In this document: piece after piece, positions 7,885 through 16,719 of the stretch
How positions within the stretch are numbered: position 1 is the stretch's first letter
Layout: each line of letters opens with the position of its first letter
Origin: JALHST01 sp038316335
Lineage (GTDB): Bacteria > Bacteroidota > Bacteroidia > Flavobacteriales > Flavobacteriaceae
Assembly: GCA_038316335.1 (NCBI GenBank)
Contig: JBBQAM010000036.1
Span: 1 to 37,141 of the forward strand
Direction of reading: 5' to 3'
DNA: 37,141 bases
Made by a program: the position numbers and the translations under genes
Notes under the pieces: model-generated
What the model was told of the DNA's origin: nothing
Databases searched by the model: none
The model's input: the letters and a program-made list of their open reading frames with translations, nothing else

Positions 7885-8610
7885 TTAAGCTCCAATACAG
7901 AGATAGGCCAAAGCGGCCAGGATACCACCTACCAATGGGCCGACGACCGGCACCCAGGCATACCCCCAATCACTACTGCCTTTACCACGTAGCGGCAAGA
8001 TGGCATGAAGGATCCTTGGACCAAGATCTCGCGCCGGATTGATGGCGTATCCAGTGGGTCCGCCCAGACCAAAGCCGATTCCCATGACCAAAAGGGCAAC
8101 AGGTAGGGCATCTAACGCACCTAATTTGATGACTTCCTCCCCAAAAGAACCCCCCGCAATATAGAACACGCCGAATACCAAGGCAAAGGCGCCGATGACT
8201 TCGGTCATGAAATTCCAAAACGGACTGCGAATGGCAGGCGAGGTACTAAAAGTGGCCAAGATGGCACCTTGATCTTCGGTGGCATCATATTGCTTTTTAT
8301 AGGCCAGCCAAACCAAAAAATTCCCCATCATTGCGCCTAGAAGTTGGGCAACGATATAGCCGGGTACCAAGTACCAACTAAATTTCCCAGCGGTCGCCAG
8401 ACCTACGGTTACGGCGGGATTCAAATGGGCACCACTGGCATCGGCACTTATAAATACGCCAATGAATACGGCAATTCCCCATGCCAAAGAGATGCCGACC
8501 CACCCCGAGTCTGATCCTTTTGTGCCTTTCAGCACAAGGTTCGCCACAATACCATTGCCGATAAGGATTAGCATTGCGGTCCCAATAAATTCAAAGAGAT
8601 ACGAAGTCAT
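7885..8610 (-). CDS. aquaglyceroporin (MIP family)
   Basis: This 241-aa inner-membrane channel has six hydrophobic segments and both NPA half-helices: HLNPAVTVG with Asn64 and INPARDLGP with Asn191. The Asp directly after the second NPAR (Asp195) is the mark of glycerol-type facilitators rather than strict water channels, so passive uptake of glycerol or small neutral solutes is likely. Its start is 200 nt from the divergent DUF5916 gene, so it opens the minus-strand run that continues with an exported esterase. No glycerol kinase or glycerol-3-phosphate dehydrogenase is nearby. Confidence 0.88.
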   Translation of the reverse strand: MTSYLFEFIGTAMLILIGNGIVANLVLKGTKGSDSGWVGISLAWGIAVFIGVFISADASGAHLNPAVTVGLATAGKFSWYLVPGYIVAQLLGAMMGNFLVWLAYKKQYDATEDQGAILATFSTSPAIRSPFWNFMTEVIGAFALVFGVFYIAGGSFGEEVIKLGALDALPVALLVMGIGFGLGGPTGYAINPARDLGPRILHAILPLRGKGSSDWGYAWVPVVGPLVGGILAALAYLCIGA

Positions 8611-8744
8611 ACGTTTGGTTGTTTAGTTGGACAAAAGATAAATAAATTCTATCAGATATTTTAGAACTTCCTCCTAAACCGGGATTTTAGCACAAAAATT
8701 TGCCACAGCGGGCTGTTTCGAAGCCCCTTGTTTTATAACCGCAC

Positions 8745-8776
8745 TTGTACCGAATCTAAAAATTATAGTACTTTTA
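8745..8776 (+). promoter_or_regulatory. candidate Bacteroidota-type promoter for the DUF5916 gene
   Basis: A TTG at 8745-8747 lies 21 nt before TACTTTTA (8769-8776), one base from the Bacteroidota -7 consensus TAnnTTTG. The start codon of the DUF5916 gene is 34 nt further on. Confidence 0.4.
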
Positions 8777-8810
8777 ATTCAAACAATCGACCGAATCAAA
8801 CCAGCATAGA

Positions 8811-11015
8811 ATGAAATGTTCCCTCAAAAGCCTCCAATTTCTCGGACTTGTAGTTTGTTCGCAATTCGTAATTTCCCAAACCGGTACGACTCCCAGCAAT
8901 CAAGATAAGCCAACTGCCCAGGCCATAGCCATTGAAGAGGCACCCCTTATCGACGGGGAGGTTTTAGGCGATGCGGTGTGGCAACAAATCGTGCCCTTTG
9001 GCGACTTAAGACAGAACCAGCCCAACTTTGAACAGCCTGCGACCGAGAAGACCGAAATACGCGTGGCCTATACTTCTGAGACCTTTTACGTTTCGGTGGT
9101 CTGTTATGATGCCCAGCCCGACAAATTGGTCGTTTCCGATGCGCGTAGGGATGCTAATTTAGATAATACCGATGCCTTTATTTTTATTCTTGATACCTAT
9201 AAGGACAATCAGAACGGTTTTATTTTTGGCACCAACTCCATTGGCGTGGAATATGACGCACAAGTCGATAACGAAGGGCAAGGGAACAACAATGCAAATC
9301 GCCAACAAGGCGGCACCATAGGTGGGTTTAACCTGAATTGGGATGGCTCGTGGGTCGTCGAGGCCCAGGTAGGCGACTATGGCTGGAGTGCTGAATTCGC
9401 CATCCCCCTGAGAACCCTCCGTTTTCAGACCGGGAAGGATTGGGGCATCAACTTTCGAAGAAATATAAGAAAGACCAATGAAGTCGATTATTGGTCCTTG
9501 GTACCGGTAGGTTTTGATTTGAATCGACTCTCCTTGGCGGGAACGTTAACCGATTTGGATCTAAAAAGTCCGGGGAATCTTAAGGTCATCCCTTATGTAC
9601 TGGGAAGACTTTCAAGGGATTTTACCGCTGTCGATTCCAAGAGTGCCTTCGACGGTGAGGTCGGAGGGGACGTAAAATATAGTATTACCCCTAGTTTGAC
9701 GTTAGACTTTACCTACAACACAGATTTTGCGCAGGTAGAGGTAGACGAACAACAGGTGAACCTGGATCGATTCAATTTGTTCTTTCCCGAAAAGCGACCC
9801 TTCTTTTTGGAGAATGCCGGCCTCTTCAGTGTTGGTAGCCCGGGCGAGGTGGATCTCTTTTTCAGTCGCCGCATCGGGATTGGGGAAGCCGGAAACATCG
9901 TTCCGATTTTCGGAGGGGCCCGATTATCGGGGAAAATAAATCGGACGAATGTCGGCCTGCTAACCATGTTCACTGAAGATGTGCCCGAGGCCGGTGTCGA
10001 GGAGAATAATTTTACGGTGGCCCGTGTCAACCATGAGTTCAAAGGCCGTTCGGCCTTGGGCGCCGTTCTTATCAATAAAGAGGGTTTGCAATCGGATGCC
10101 TTCAATCGAACCGTAGCCATTGATGGAAAATTGGGGTTGGGGCGTAAGGCCCGAATCACCGGATTCTATGCGAAGTCGGCCGGCAATAACGATACTATCA
10201 ACGAACATGCCTTTAAATTCCAGACCGATTACAAATGGAATAATTGGGAAATGCGGACCGCATATACCGAAGTCGGCCAAGGGTTTAATCCGGAAGTCGG
10301 TTTTTTATTGCGTTCCTCTTTTCGAAAACCGGAAGCGCTGGTGTTGTATCATTTACGGCCGAAAAATCAGAATTCAATGTTTTTGGAGCTACGACCTCAT
10401 ATTTCGTACCGTGGGTATTGGAATTTCGACGGGTTTCAGGAAACGGGATTTTTACATGTTGACAACCATTGGGAATTTAAGAGCGGCATGGAGATCCATA
10501 CCGGGGCTAATTTCACCACGGAAGGTGTGGTCGAACCTTTTGAAATCTATGAGAATATTTTTGTCGAACCAGGGACCTATAAACACAGTGAAGCCCAGAT
10601 AATTTTCTTTACGAATCAAAGCAAACCCTTGGCGATCAGCACCCGATCTACGATCGGTGGATCTTTTGGTGGTCAACGGTATCTGAACAGTGCGACCCTG
10701 AGTCTGCGATTGGGCGAAAAGTTCAACTCGGCCTTTACGTATCAAAACAATATCGTGAACCTTCCGGTCGGGGACTTTACGGCCAATGTATTTATCAGCC
10801 AACTTTCCTATTCCTTTACCCCAAGTATGTATTTGCAGAGTTTGGTACAGAACAATACCGTAAACAAACTGTGGGCGTTTAATCTGAGGTTTGGATGGTT
10901 GCAAAGGGCCAATACCGGCTTATTCGTTGTCTACAATCATAACCTGCAAGATGGCAGCCCCTTGAACAACAGTTTTATCATCAAATATACCCGCATGTTT
11001 GATTTGGTGAAATAG
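8811..11015 (+). CDS. DUF5916 protein with N-terminal CBM9-like domain
   Basis: This 734-aa protein has a signal peptide cleaved near residue 22 (VISQ). A carbohydrate-binding family 9-like beta-sandwich covers about 40-245 (PLIDGEVLGDAVWQQI, VAYTSETFYVSVVCYD). The DUF5916 region follows and is rich in alternating aromatic and polar residues typical of an outer-membrane beta-barrel (LDFTYNTDFAQVEVDEQQ, FPEKRPFFLENAGLF). The family is abundant in Bacteroidota and has no settled function; sugar or polymer binding and outer-membrane location are inferred. It is a single-gene transcription unit, divergent from the aquaporin set and convergent with the HAD gene. Confidence 0.85.
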   Translation: MKCSLKSLQFLGLVVCSQFVISQTGTTPSNQDKPTAQAIAIEEAPLIDGEVLGDAVWQQIVPFGDLRQNQPNFEQPATEKTEIRVAYTSETFYVSVVCYDAQPDKLVVSDARRDANLDNTDAFIFILDTYKDNQNGFIFGTNSIGVEYDAQVDNEGQGNNNANRQQGGTIGGFNLNWDGSWVVEAQVGDYGWSAEFAIPLRTLRFQTGKDWGINFRRNIRKTNEVDYWSLVPVGFDLNRLSLAGTLTDLDLKSPGNLKVIPYVLGRLSRDFTAVDSKSAFDGEVGGDVKYSITPSLTLDFTYNTDFAQVEVDEQQVNLDRFNLFFPEKRPFFLENAGLFSVGSPGEVDLFFSRRIGIGEAGNIVPIFGGARLSGKINRTNVGLLTMFTEDVPEAGVEENNFTVARVNHEFKGRSALGAVLINKEGLQSDAFNRTVAIDGKLGLGRKARITGFYAKSAGNNDTINEHAFKFQTDYKWNNWEMRTAYTEVGQGFNPEVGFLLRSSFRKPEALVLYHLRPKNQNSMFLELRPHISYRGYWNFDGFQETGFLHVDNHWEFKSGMEIHTGANFTTEGVVEPFEIYENIFVEPGTYKHSEAQIIFFTNQSKPLAISTRSTIGGSFGGQRYLNSATLSLRLGEKFNSAFTYQNNIVNLPVGDFTANVFISQLSYSFTPSMYLQSLVQNNTVNKLWAFNLRFGWLQRANTGLFVVYNHNLQDGSPLNNSFIIKYTRMFDLVK

Positions 11016-11021
11016 GATGAC

Positions 11022-11051
11022 CGCCTTATTTTTACAAAGTTTAGGCGTTTT
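11022..11051 (+). terminator. weak candidate terminator after DUF5916 gene
   Basis: CGCCT and AGGCG (11022-11026, 11043-11047) can pair around a 16-nt loop and are followed by TTTT. The stem is short, so this is tentative. A second small stem, GGCATT/AATGCC, follows at 11056-11073 without a T run. Confidence 0.3.
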
Positions 11052-11148
11052 ACCGGGCATTGATCAAAATGCCTGTGTTATTAAATCGAACTTTTAGGTC
11101 ATGAATGACGTTAGTGAAATGACAACCCTTTGCTTTACTCCAAGCGTA

Positions 11149-11802
11149 TCAAAGGCAATTTTTAAGGTCAGATAATGCAGTGAATACAAAGTCTGGATTT
11201 TCACTTAATAAAAGAGCCTTTGGTTGTGTTCCTGATAAGATAACGGCAGTCAAAACACGGGCATTTTTGCCCTCTTGAATGTCTGCCACGGTATCGCCTA
11301 CTTTTAAGAATTCGTGGGTATTCGTTAGATTCAATGTGTTCATCATATCAATAATCATATCCGGATAAGGTCGGCCACGCCCAATTTCGTTGGCTATTCC
11401 GATATAATCGAACTCAGCCTTGTTCCACCTAAGCGCATGGCATATGCTTTCAAAAACATCACGATCCAAACCAGTACCAACCCCGGTCCTAACATTTTTT
11501 TCCTTTAGGAGTGCCAATAGCGCACTGGCACCTTCATTTTCTTGGAAATTTGGGAGGTTGTCTAGGATATTCTTTTTAAAGCAACTATAAATTCGGTCTA
11601 CCAATGATGCCGAAAGATCTTGTGAACGTACTATGTTTGAAATCATTTCTTTCTTGTCCTTGCCTCTTTCTTTTATAATACTCGCAAGCTCTACCGACAC
11701 ATTATGCTGCACAAATGCGCTTTCAAAACAGGAATTAATGATTTGAGGGTTGACTTCCTTGATTAGGGTTCCTATAAAATCAAATAAGACGGCTTGGATC
11801 AT
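11149..11802 (-). CDS. phosphonatase-like HAD hydrolase
   Basis: This 217-aa cytoplasmic HAD protein starts MIQAVLFDFIGTLIKE, with nucleophile Asp8 and a DxxGT motif in which the usual general-acid Asp is replaced by Ile. Phosphonoacetaldehyde hydrolases show the same kind of replacement (DWAGT). The segments GTGLDRDVF, GRGRPYPDMIIDMM and GDTVADIQEGKNA correspond to HAD motifs II-IV of the 'phosphonatase-like' group. No phosphonate transport or transaminase gene is near, so hydrolysis of a phosphonate or a phosphorylated metabolite is left open. It is a single gene with 133 nt to the convergent DUF5916 gene. Confidence 0.78.
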   Translation of the reverse strand: MIQAVLFDFIGTLIKEVNPQIINSCFESAFVQHNVSVELASIIKERGKDKKEMISNIVRSQDLSASLVDRIYSCFKKNILDNLPNFQENEGASALLALLKEKNVRTGVGTGLDRDVFESICHALRWNKAEFDYIGIANEIGRGRPYPDMIIDMMNTLNLTNTHEFLKVGDTVADIQEGKNARVLTAVILSGTQPKALLLSENPDFVFTALSDLKNCL

Positions 11803-12030
11803 ACGCGATAGATAAAGACTTGCTTACAGCTTTTCTATTATTTAATTCCATAATGGCACAAAGATGACCATAATGATCGTATCTGGCCAACGAACACACT
11901 CCCATTACATATCATAATCCATTATTTTTCTTAAAGGTTAGCTAGTAATTTACTAAATTTAGGTATCCTCAAAGATAATTTTCCCCCATACGAACAGTTT
12001 TTGTATTTAAATTTTATAAAAGTATTGGTT

Positions 12031-13155
12031 ATGGGAACATTTGGATATTTTAAAACTTTGGCCAGGCATGCCGATAAGCGATTTCGATCAATGAATCAAC
12101 AAGGTTTCATCGGCCGTTCATCCCGTAATGCCGACAAATTATCAGGGAGCTTGGCATTTCGTGTAAATGCTATTTTGGATACTGGTAATCTGCTACTTTT
12201 CGCTGGAATGCTGCTATGGTCTTGTGGGGGTTCGGAATCTGAGGTTACCCCGGTGCCCGAGGAAAAAGCTTTGTCAGCACTGAGCATCTTTCCAGATCAA
12301 TTGGTCGCCTCGGTCGGAGATGGTATCTATCTCGAGACAGGAGACTATTTGAAAGTTACAGCATTGGATCTGGCAGGACATGAAACCACTGATGTAACGT
12401 ACACACTTTCGAGTTCAAGTCCCGATATAGTTCGTATCGAAGGCGATGGTCGAATTCAGGCAATTGCCGTGGGTACGGCGATCATTACGGTTGAGGCGGG
12501 TGGACAATCGGCGCAGGTGATGTTTCATGTGGGGGAGTTATTGTATGATGTGGCCACCCTTGGCCCGCCACGTATCCTGGATGCCGATTATATTGACCTT
12601 AGTAAGATCAATCGTATCTCTCGATTCCGTTCTACGGTAGGGCATAGTTATGTAGATGGTTCGGGGGAGACCTGCAGAAGTATGAAACATTATTATGAGC
12701 CCTACTATCCTGAAGTAGATTGGACGACCGTTGACATCTATGCCCCGACTACCGGAAACGTATATGCAGCACCCGATGGGGCTTATGGTTATGCCATACT
12801 TTTACGTCCTAAGGCGGTATCTTCCATGTTCATTCAGATTTTCCATGTGAATCTTGATCCTGGATTCGTTAATGGGGCGTGGGTGAATGTTGGAGATCAC
12901 TTGGGGAAGCAAGCCTCTAACAATACAAGTTCTGACATCTCTATGTATATTGGCGGTAAGGACAATGGCATTCTACTTTCCTATTTTGATTGTATGACCG
13001 ACCCTGTTTTTGAAGCATACCAGGCAAGGGGGCTGGTGTCTCGCGCAGATGCCATCATATCGAAGGCCGAACGCGATGCCGATCCGGTGCCATGTGAAGG
13101 CGAGAATCAATTTACCGAGCATGGTTCGATTCCCGATTGGGTGATATTAAATTAA
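12031..13155 (+). CDS. lipoprotein with Big2-like domain and M23-like C-terminal region
   Basis: I do not recognise a named family. The frame is 374 aa from the ATG at 12031; a later ATG at 12091 is equally possible. A lipobox (GMLLWSC, Cys65) comes after an unusually long basic N-terminal part. Residues about 80-166 look like a bacterial Ig-like (Big2) domain (SALSIFPDQLVASVGD..., AIAVGTAIITVEAGG). The C-terminal part (about 180-320) has GHSYVDG (His205), CRSMKHYYEPY, VDIYAPTTGNVYAAPDG, IFHVNLDPG (His272) and VNVGDHLGKQ. The order of these motifs recalls LytM/M23 endopeptidases (HxxxD, APxxGxVxA, xxH, VxxGxxLG), but the last HxH is missing, so it is probably a non-catalytic or altered relative. 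It stands alone, convergent with the MFS gene. Confidence 0.65.
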   Translation: MGTFGYFKTLARHADKRFRSMNQQGFIGRSSRNADKLSGSLAFRVNAILDTGNLLLFAGMLLWSCGGSESEVTPVPEEKALSALSIFPDQLVASVGDGIYLETGDYLKVTALDLAGHETTDVTYTLSSSSPDIVRIEGDGRIQAIAVGTAIITVEAGGQSAQVMFHVGELLYDVATLGPPRILDADYIDLSKINRISRFRSTVGHSYVDGSGETCRSMKHYYEPYYPEVDWTTVDIYAPTTGNVYAAPDGAYGYAILLRPKAVSSMFIQIFHVNLDPGFVNGAWVNVGDHLGKQASNNTSSDISMYIGGKDNGILLSYFDCMTDPVFEAYQARGLVSRADAIISKAERDADPVPCEGENQFTEHGSIPDWVILN

Positions 13156-13164
13156 ATACCGAAT

Positions 13165-13192
13165 ATTCACTTGTGAATTCAGTGCCTTTTTA
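13165..13192 (+). terminator. weak candidate terminator after Big2 lipoprotein gene
   Basis: ATTCAC-TT-GTGAAT (13165-13178) forms a 6-bp AT-rich hairpin ten nt after the stop codon and is followed by CAGTGCCTTTTT. The low GC content of the stem makes it doubtful. Confidence 0.3.
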
Positions 13193-13260
13193 GTAGTATC
13201 CAAGTATCATTTGCCCATCCTAATCCTTGGCTAAAGGGTTGTTTTGTACTTTGATTTTTG

Positions 13261-14430
13261 TTAGTGGCCTTTTTTTGTCAGACCTATAAGACCTAATGTT
13301 GGGCCTAGGGCCAGAATCATATAAACAGCGTTCGAATCGGTAGATTCTTTTAAAATATTTAGGAATTGTATACTTACAATCGTAATGGCAAAGCCGATAC
13401 AATTCACCATGGTAAGTGCGGTACCTTTATTTTCGGCGGGGGCATTTTGAGCCACTAGGGTAGAGAAAAGGGGAGAATCGGCTATGACGACCATTCCCCA
13501 AAAAAGTAAAAAAGCCACAAATAAATTTTCCGTTGCGATTGAGAAGGCAAAAGGGGAAACCAAACAACAGGTACATGAAAGCGTCAAGGCCAGGAATGCG
13601 GTTCGCTCCGTACCCACGGTTTGCGCTATAAAACCGCCGAGCACACAGGCAATTCCGCCTATCGCAATGATGAAGAAAGAAAGGACAGGTACATTGAATG
13701 TGGTATCGGGGTGGATAGCACTGTATGATTTTAATATAATAGGTACAAAAGCCCAAAATGCATATAGCTCCCACATGTGGCCGAAATAACCATAAGCTGC
13801 GGATCGAAGGCCTTTGGTTTGGAAGATACCGAGAAATGCCGAAAATTTAATGTGTTGTCCAGGTTTTCGGAAAGGACCGTCTGGAACTAAAACCGCCATG
13901 AGCGATCCTCCAAAAACGGCCAGAATCGATGTGCTCGTCACTACCGATTGCCAAGTAAAAGTTTGGGTCATCCCTTTTAACAAATGCGGAAAAGCCGTTC
14001 CTAGTACCAAAGCACCAACAAGGAACCCCAACGACTTTCCAAGGCCTTTTTCAAAATAATCGGCTGCTATTTTCATCCCGACAGGATAGATGCCGGCCAG
14101 AAAGAAGCCCGTTAGAAAACGCAGTAAGAGCAACGAGAACAAACTTTTGTCCATCCATACGATACTGACATTACACGTAGCGGCAAGGAGGGCACTTGCA
14201 AAAAATACCTTAGACGGGGAATAGCGGTCGGCAATGGTCAGAATCGCAAAGATCAGTGTGCCTACTATAAACCCGAATTGAACGCCCGAGGTCAAGTGGC
14301 CCAAGGCACTCGCCTTCAGTCCAAAGTGGGCTACAAGGTCGTTCATTACAGCATTACCTGCAAACCAGAGTGAGGTACAACAAAACTGGGATAGTACGAT
14401 TACCGGAAGTATCCACCTAGGTCGATTCAT
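13261..14430 (-). CDS. MFS transporter
   Basis: This 389-aa inner-membrane carrier has about 12 hydrophobic helices and the size of a standard major-facilitator protein. The N-terminal half includes VIVLSQFCCTSLWFAGNAVM and the loop ADRYSPSKVFFA between helices 2 and 3, where the MFS A-motif sits. Substrate is not predictable from sequence. It is preceded by the likely terminator of the molybdenum-hydroxylase genes, so it may have its own promoter, although all genes here run in the same direction. It could export or import a substrate of the neighbouring catabolic genes; that is inference only. Confidence 0.82.
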   Translation of the reverse strand: MNRPRWILPVIVLSQFCCTSLWFAGNAVMNDLVAHFGLKASALGHLTSGVQFGFIVGTLIFAILTIADRYSPSKVFFASALLAATCNVSIVWMDKSLFSLLLLRFLTGFFLAGIYPVGMKIAADYFEKGLGKSLGFLVGALVLGTAFPHLLKGMTQTFTWQSVVTSTSILAVFGGSLMAVLVPDGPFRKPGQHIKFSAFLGIFQTKGLRSAAYGYFGHMWELYAFWAFVPIILKSYSAIHPDTTFNVPVLSFFIIAIGGIACVLGGFIAQTVGTERTAFLALTLSCTCCLVSPFAFSIATENLFVAFLLFWGMVVIADSPLFSTLVAQNAPAENKGTALTMVNCIGFAITIVSIQFLNILKESTDSNAVYMILALGPTLGLIGLTKKGH

Positions 14431-14457
14431 ATTGATTTATACCAGTGGTCTAATGTA

Positions 14458-14481
14458 CAAAAATTAGCAGGGTGTCCCTGC
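14458..14481 (-). terminator. rho-independent terminator of molybdenum hydroxylase genes
   Basis: On the minus strand GCAGGG-ACA-CCCTGC is followed directly by TAATTTTTG. The 6-bp GC stem with a tri-loop and T-rich tail lies 36 nt after the stop codon of the large subunit and 37 nt before the MFS start codon. Confidence 0.6.
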
Positions 14482-14516
14482 CAACATTAAATTAGGTGGA
14501 GGTATTATAAAATGTT

Positions 14517-16694
14517 TTATGAATTTAGTGCTTCGAGGACACGATCGGGCGTAAATGGTAAATGCCGCAAAGGTTTACCGGTAAGGCTCAAGAAGGCATT
14601 TGCAATGGCGCAAGCTACCAATGGGGTTCCGGATTCACCGACACCTTGTGGGGGCTCGTCGGAAGGTATCATGGCTATTTCGATGCTATTCGGAATATCC
14701 TCCATACGCAGCAATTGATAGCTATCAAAATTCGTCTGCTGTACTTTGCCATCAACGATGGTGATCTGTTCTTTTAACACACTGCTCATTCCCATTATAA
14801 TACCACCCTCCATTTGTGCGATTACATTGTCAGGCTGTACGATAACACCGGCATCAATGGCACTCCAAAAACGGTGTACCCTTATCTTACCTGATGTTCG
14901 GTCAACCGAGATTTCGCAGATTCCTGTACCCAGTGTACCACTGCGTTCCAGGAAGGCTACTCCTTTGGCACGGCCAGGTTCACATGGGGTATCCCAATCG
15001 CTCATTTCGACCGCTTTTTCCAAAGTAGCAAATGCCCTGGGCGCTTTTGCCATTAACTTTCGTCGTATGGCCACCGGATCCATTTTTTGATCTCGGGCTA
15101 TCTCATCAATCATGCATTCAATGGCAAATTTGTTAGGGCCATGTCCAACGGCCCGCCAATGTTTTAGGCGTATGCCATGGGTAGCTTCCCGCCATTCGGC
15201 AAACTGATTGGGAATATCATAATAAGCGTTACGAATGCCGCTGGTTGCCAGATTGCCATTTTCCGCTACCACGCAATGTGAAAATCCTGTAATATTGCCT
15301 TGGGTATCAGTACTGGCCTTAAGCCGCTGCAAGGATAAGGGACGATAGGCCCCATAGGTCACATCGTCTTCGCGGGTCCAAATCAGCTTCACGGGATGCG
15401 GCGCCATTTCTTTAGCAAGAACGGCACATTCGGTCACAAAATCGGTCATGGTCCTTCTGCCAAAGCCCCCCCCCAAATACTGTAGATGCACCTGTACCGC
15501 TTCCGGAGGAATGCCCAAGACGTCAGGAACCCCCAGCTTGGTATCGTCGCCTTGTTGGCTCCCAACCCATACTTCGGCACTTTGCAAGTCTTCTGCGACC
15601 TGCACCAGCGAATTTAGCGGCTCCATTTGGGCATGGTAAACATAGTCATTTTTAAAATCGGCCGTATAGGTCTTGGCTGCTTTGCGAAAGGCTTGACCTA
15701 CGTTCCCCATATTCACGATTTCCTCGCCCTTGTCGGGCTGGGAAGCGATTTTCTCATAGGTAGGATAAATTTCCTGCGAATTGTAGCCGGTTGCATCAGA
15801 AGTGCTCCATTCGATTTTTAACTGTTTTTTGGCTGACAACGCCAGTTCCAAGGTTTTGGCAACAATGCCGATGGCATACTCAAATTTGACAATTCTTTGG
15901 ATGCCTTCCAGCGCCAAAATATCAGGCTCATTTTGTAACGACGGCCTAGCGCCATGCAGGTTTCCCCTCTCCAATACCCCATATAACATATCAGGCATAC
16001 GAATATCCCCTGCGAATAGTGCGGTACCATTTACTTTAGCCGGAATTTCATAACGTGGGATTATTTTTCCGATCAGACGGAAATCCTTGGGATTTTTTAA
16101 TTGATCTTCGGGAATGTCGGGTAGGGCAGATGGCACAAGCAAGTACGGCACCAATGCCCCATAACTTATTTTATCATTGGTCTTGTTATTGATGACAAAC
16201 CCGGTATCGGTATGAAGATCGGCCATCGGAACCTTCCAGTGGTTGGCGGCAGTGTATAATAAGACATATCGGGCCTGGGCTCCTGCTTTGCGCATGACGG
16301 GATAGTTGCTTTTGGTGACTCGACTTCCGGCCGAAACCATAATCTTACTCCCTGGCTGCCATCCTTCGGAACCATAAATTTCCGGCTCTTGGGGCGAAAA
16401 TTCAACACGCACCAGCGACCAATCGGCATCCATTTCCTCCGCAAATACTACCGGAAGGGAAGTCATTGAGCCTTGCCCCATCTCCGCAGCCGGATTGTAT
16501 ATGATAATTTGGCCGTCCTCAGATAACCGCACCCATGCCGTAAGCGGATGTTTTTCTAATTGTGCCTGTAATTCTTCCTCGTTTTTGCATGAAATCGCAA
16601 AAGGCAACATACCCGAAATTCCGATAAAAAGCACTACACCGCCTGATGATTTCAAGAATTGCCTTCGGTTGATCGTTGTAATGGTCGTACTCAT
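14517..16694 (-). CDS. molybdopterin-binding subunit of xanthine oxidase-family hydroxylase (IorB-like)
   Basis: This 725-aa protein is the molybdenum-cofactor subunit of a hydroxylase related to isoquinoline 1-oxidoreductase and periplasmic aldehyde oxidases. A twin-arginine-like signal is visible (NRRQFLKSSGG at 9-19 followed by a hydrophobic stretch), so export in folded form is likely. Core motifs are AEMGQGSMTSLP (about 70-81), GGGFGRRTMTDF and the C-terminal PQGVGESGTPLVA, whose Glu687 corresponds to the catalytic glutamate of the family. It follows the 2Fe-2S subunit gene by 25 nt, forming the usual small/large pair. No FAD subunit, cytochrome or XdhC-like maturation gene is nearby, so the electron acceptor must be encoded elsewhere. 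Substrate unknown: an N-heterocycle or aldehyde. Confidence 0.88.
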   Translation of the reverse strand: MSTTITTINRRQFLKSSGGVVLFIGISGMLPFAISCKNEEELQAQLEKHPLTAWVRLSEDGQIIIYNPAAEMGQGSMTSLPVVFAEEMDADWSLVRVEFSPQEPEIYGSEGWQPGSKIMVSAGSRVTKSNYPVMRKAGAQARYVLLYTAANHWKVPMADLHTDTGFVINNKTNDKISYGALVPYLLVPSALPDIPEDQLKNPKDFRLIGKIIPRYEIPAKVNGTALFAGDIRMPDMLYGVLERGNLHGARPSLQNEPDILALEGIQRIVKFEYAIGIVAKTLELALSAKKQLKIEWSTSDATGYNSQEIYPTYEKIASQPDKGEEIVNMGNVGQAFRKAAKTYTADFKNDYVYHAQMEPLNSLVQVAEDLQSAEVWVGSQQGDDTKLGVPDVLGIPPEAVQVHLQYLGGGFGRRTMTDFVTECAVLAKEMAPHPVKLIWTREDDVTYGAYRPLSLQRLKASTDTQGNITGFSHCVVAENGNLATSGIRNAYYDIPNQFAEWREATHGIRLKHWRAVGHGPNKFAIECMIDEIARDQKMDPVAIRRKLMAKAPRAFATLEKAVEMSDWDTPCEPGRAKGVAFLERSGTLGTGICEISVDRTSGKIRVHRFWSAIDAGVIVQPDNVIAQMEGGIIMGMSSVLKEQITIVDGKVQQTNFDSYQLLRMEDIPNSIEIAMIPSDEPPQGVGESGTPLVACAIANAFLSLTGKPLRHLPFTPDRVLEALNS

Positions 16695-16719
16695 GATGTT
16701 CTTTTAAATGATAATTCTA

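Noticed and set aside
9713..10602. Several antisense or out-of-frame ORFs inside the DUF5916 gene
   Set aside because: They are shadows of a clear 734-codon gene with family-wide similarity; composition is atypical.
13236..13262. Plus-strand TTG...TACTTTG promoter-like stretch before the end of the MFS gene
   Set aside because: No gene follows on the plus strand, and the match to TAnnTTTG is off by one position.
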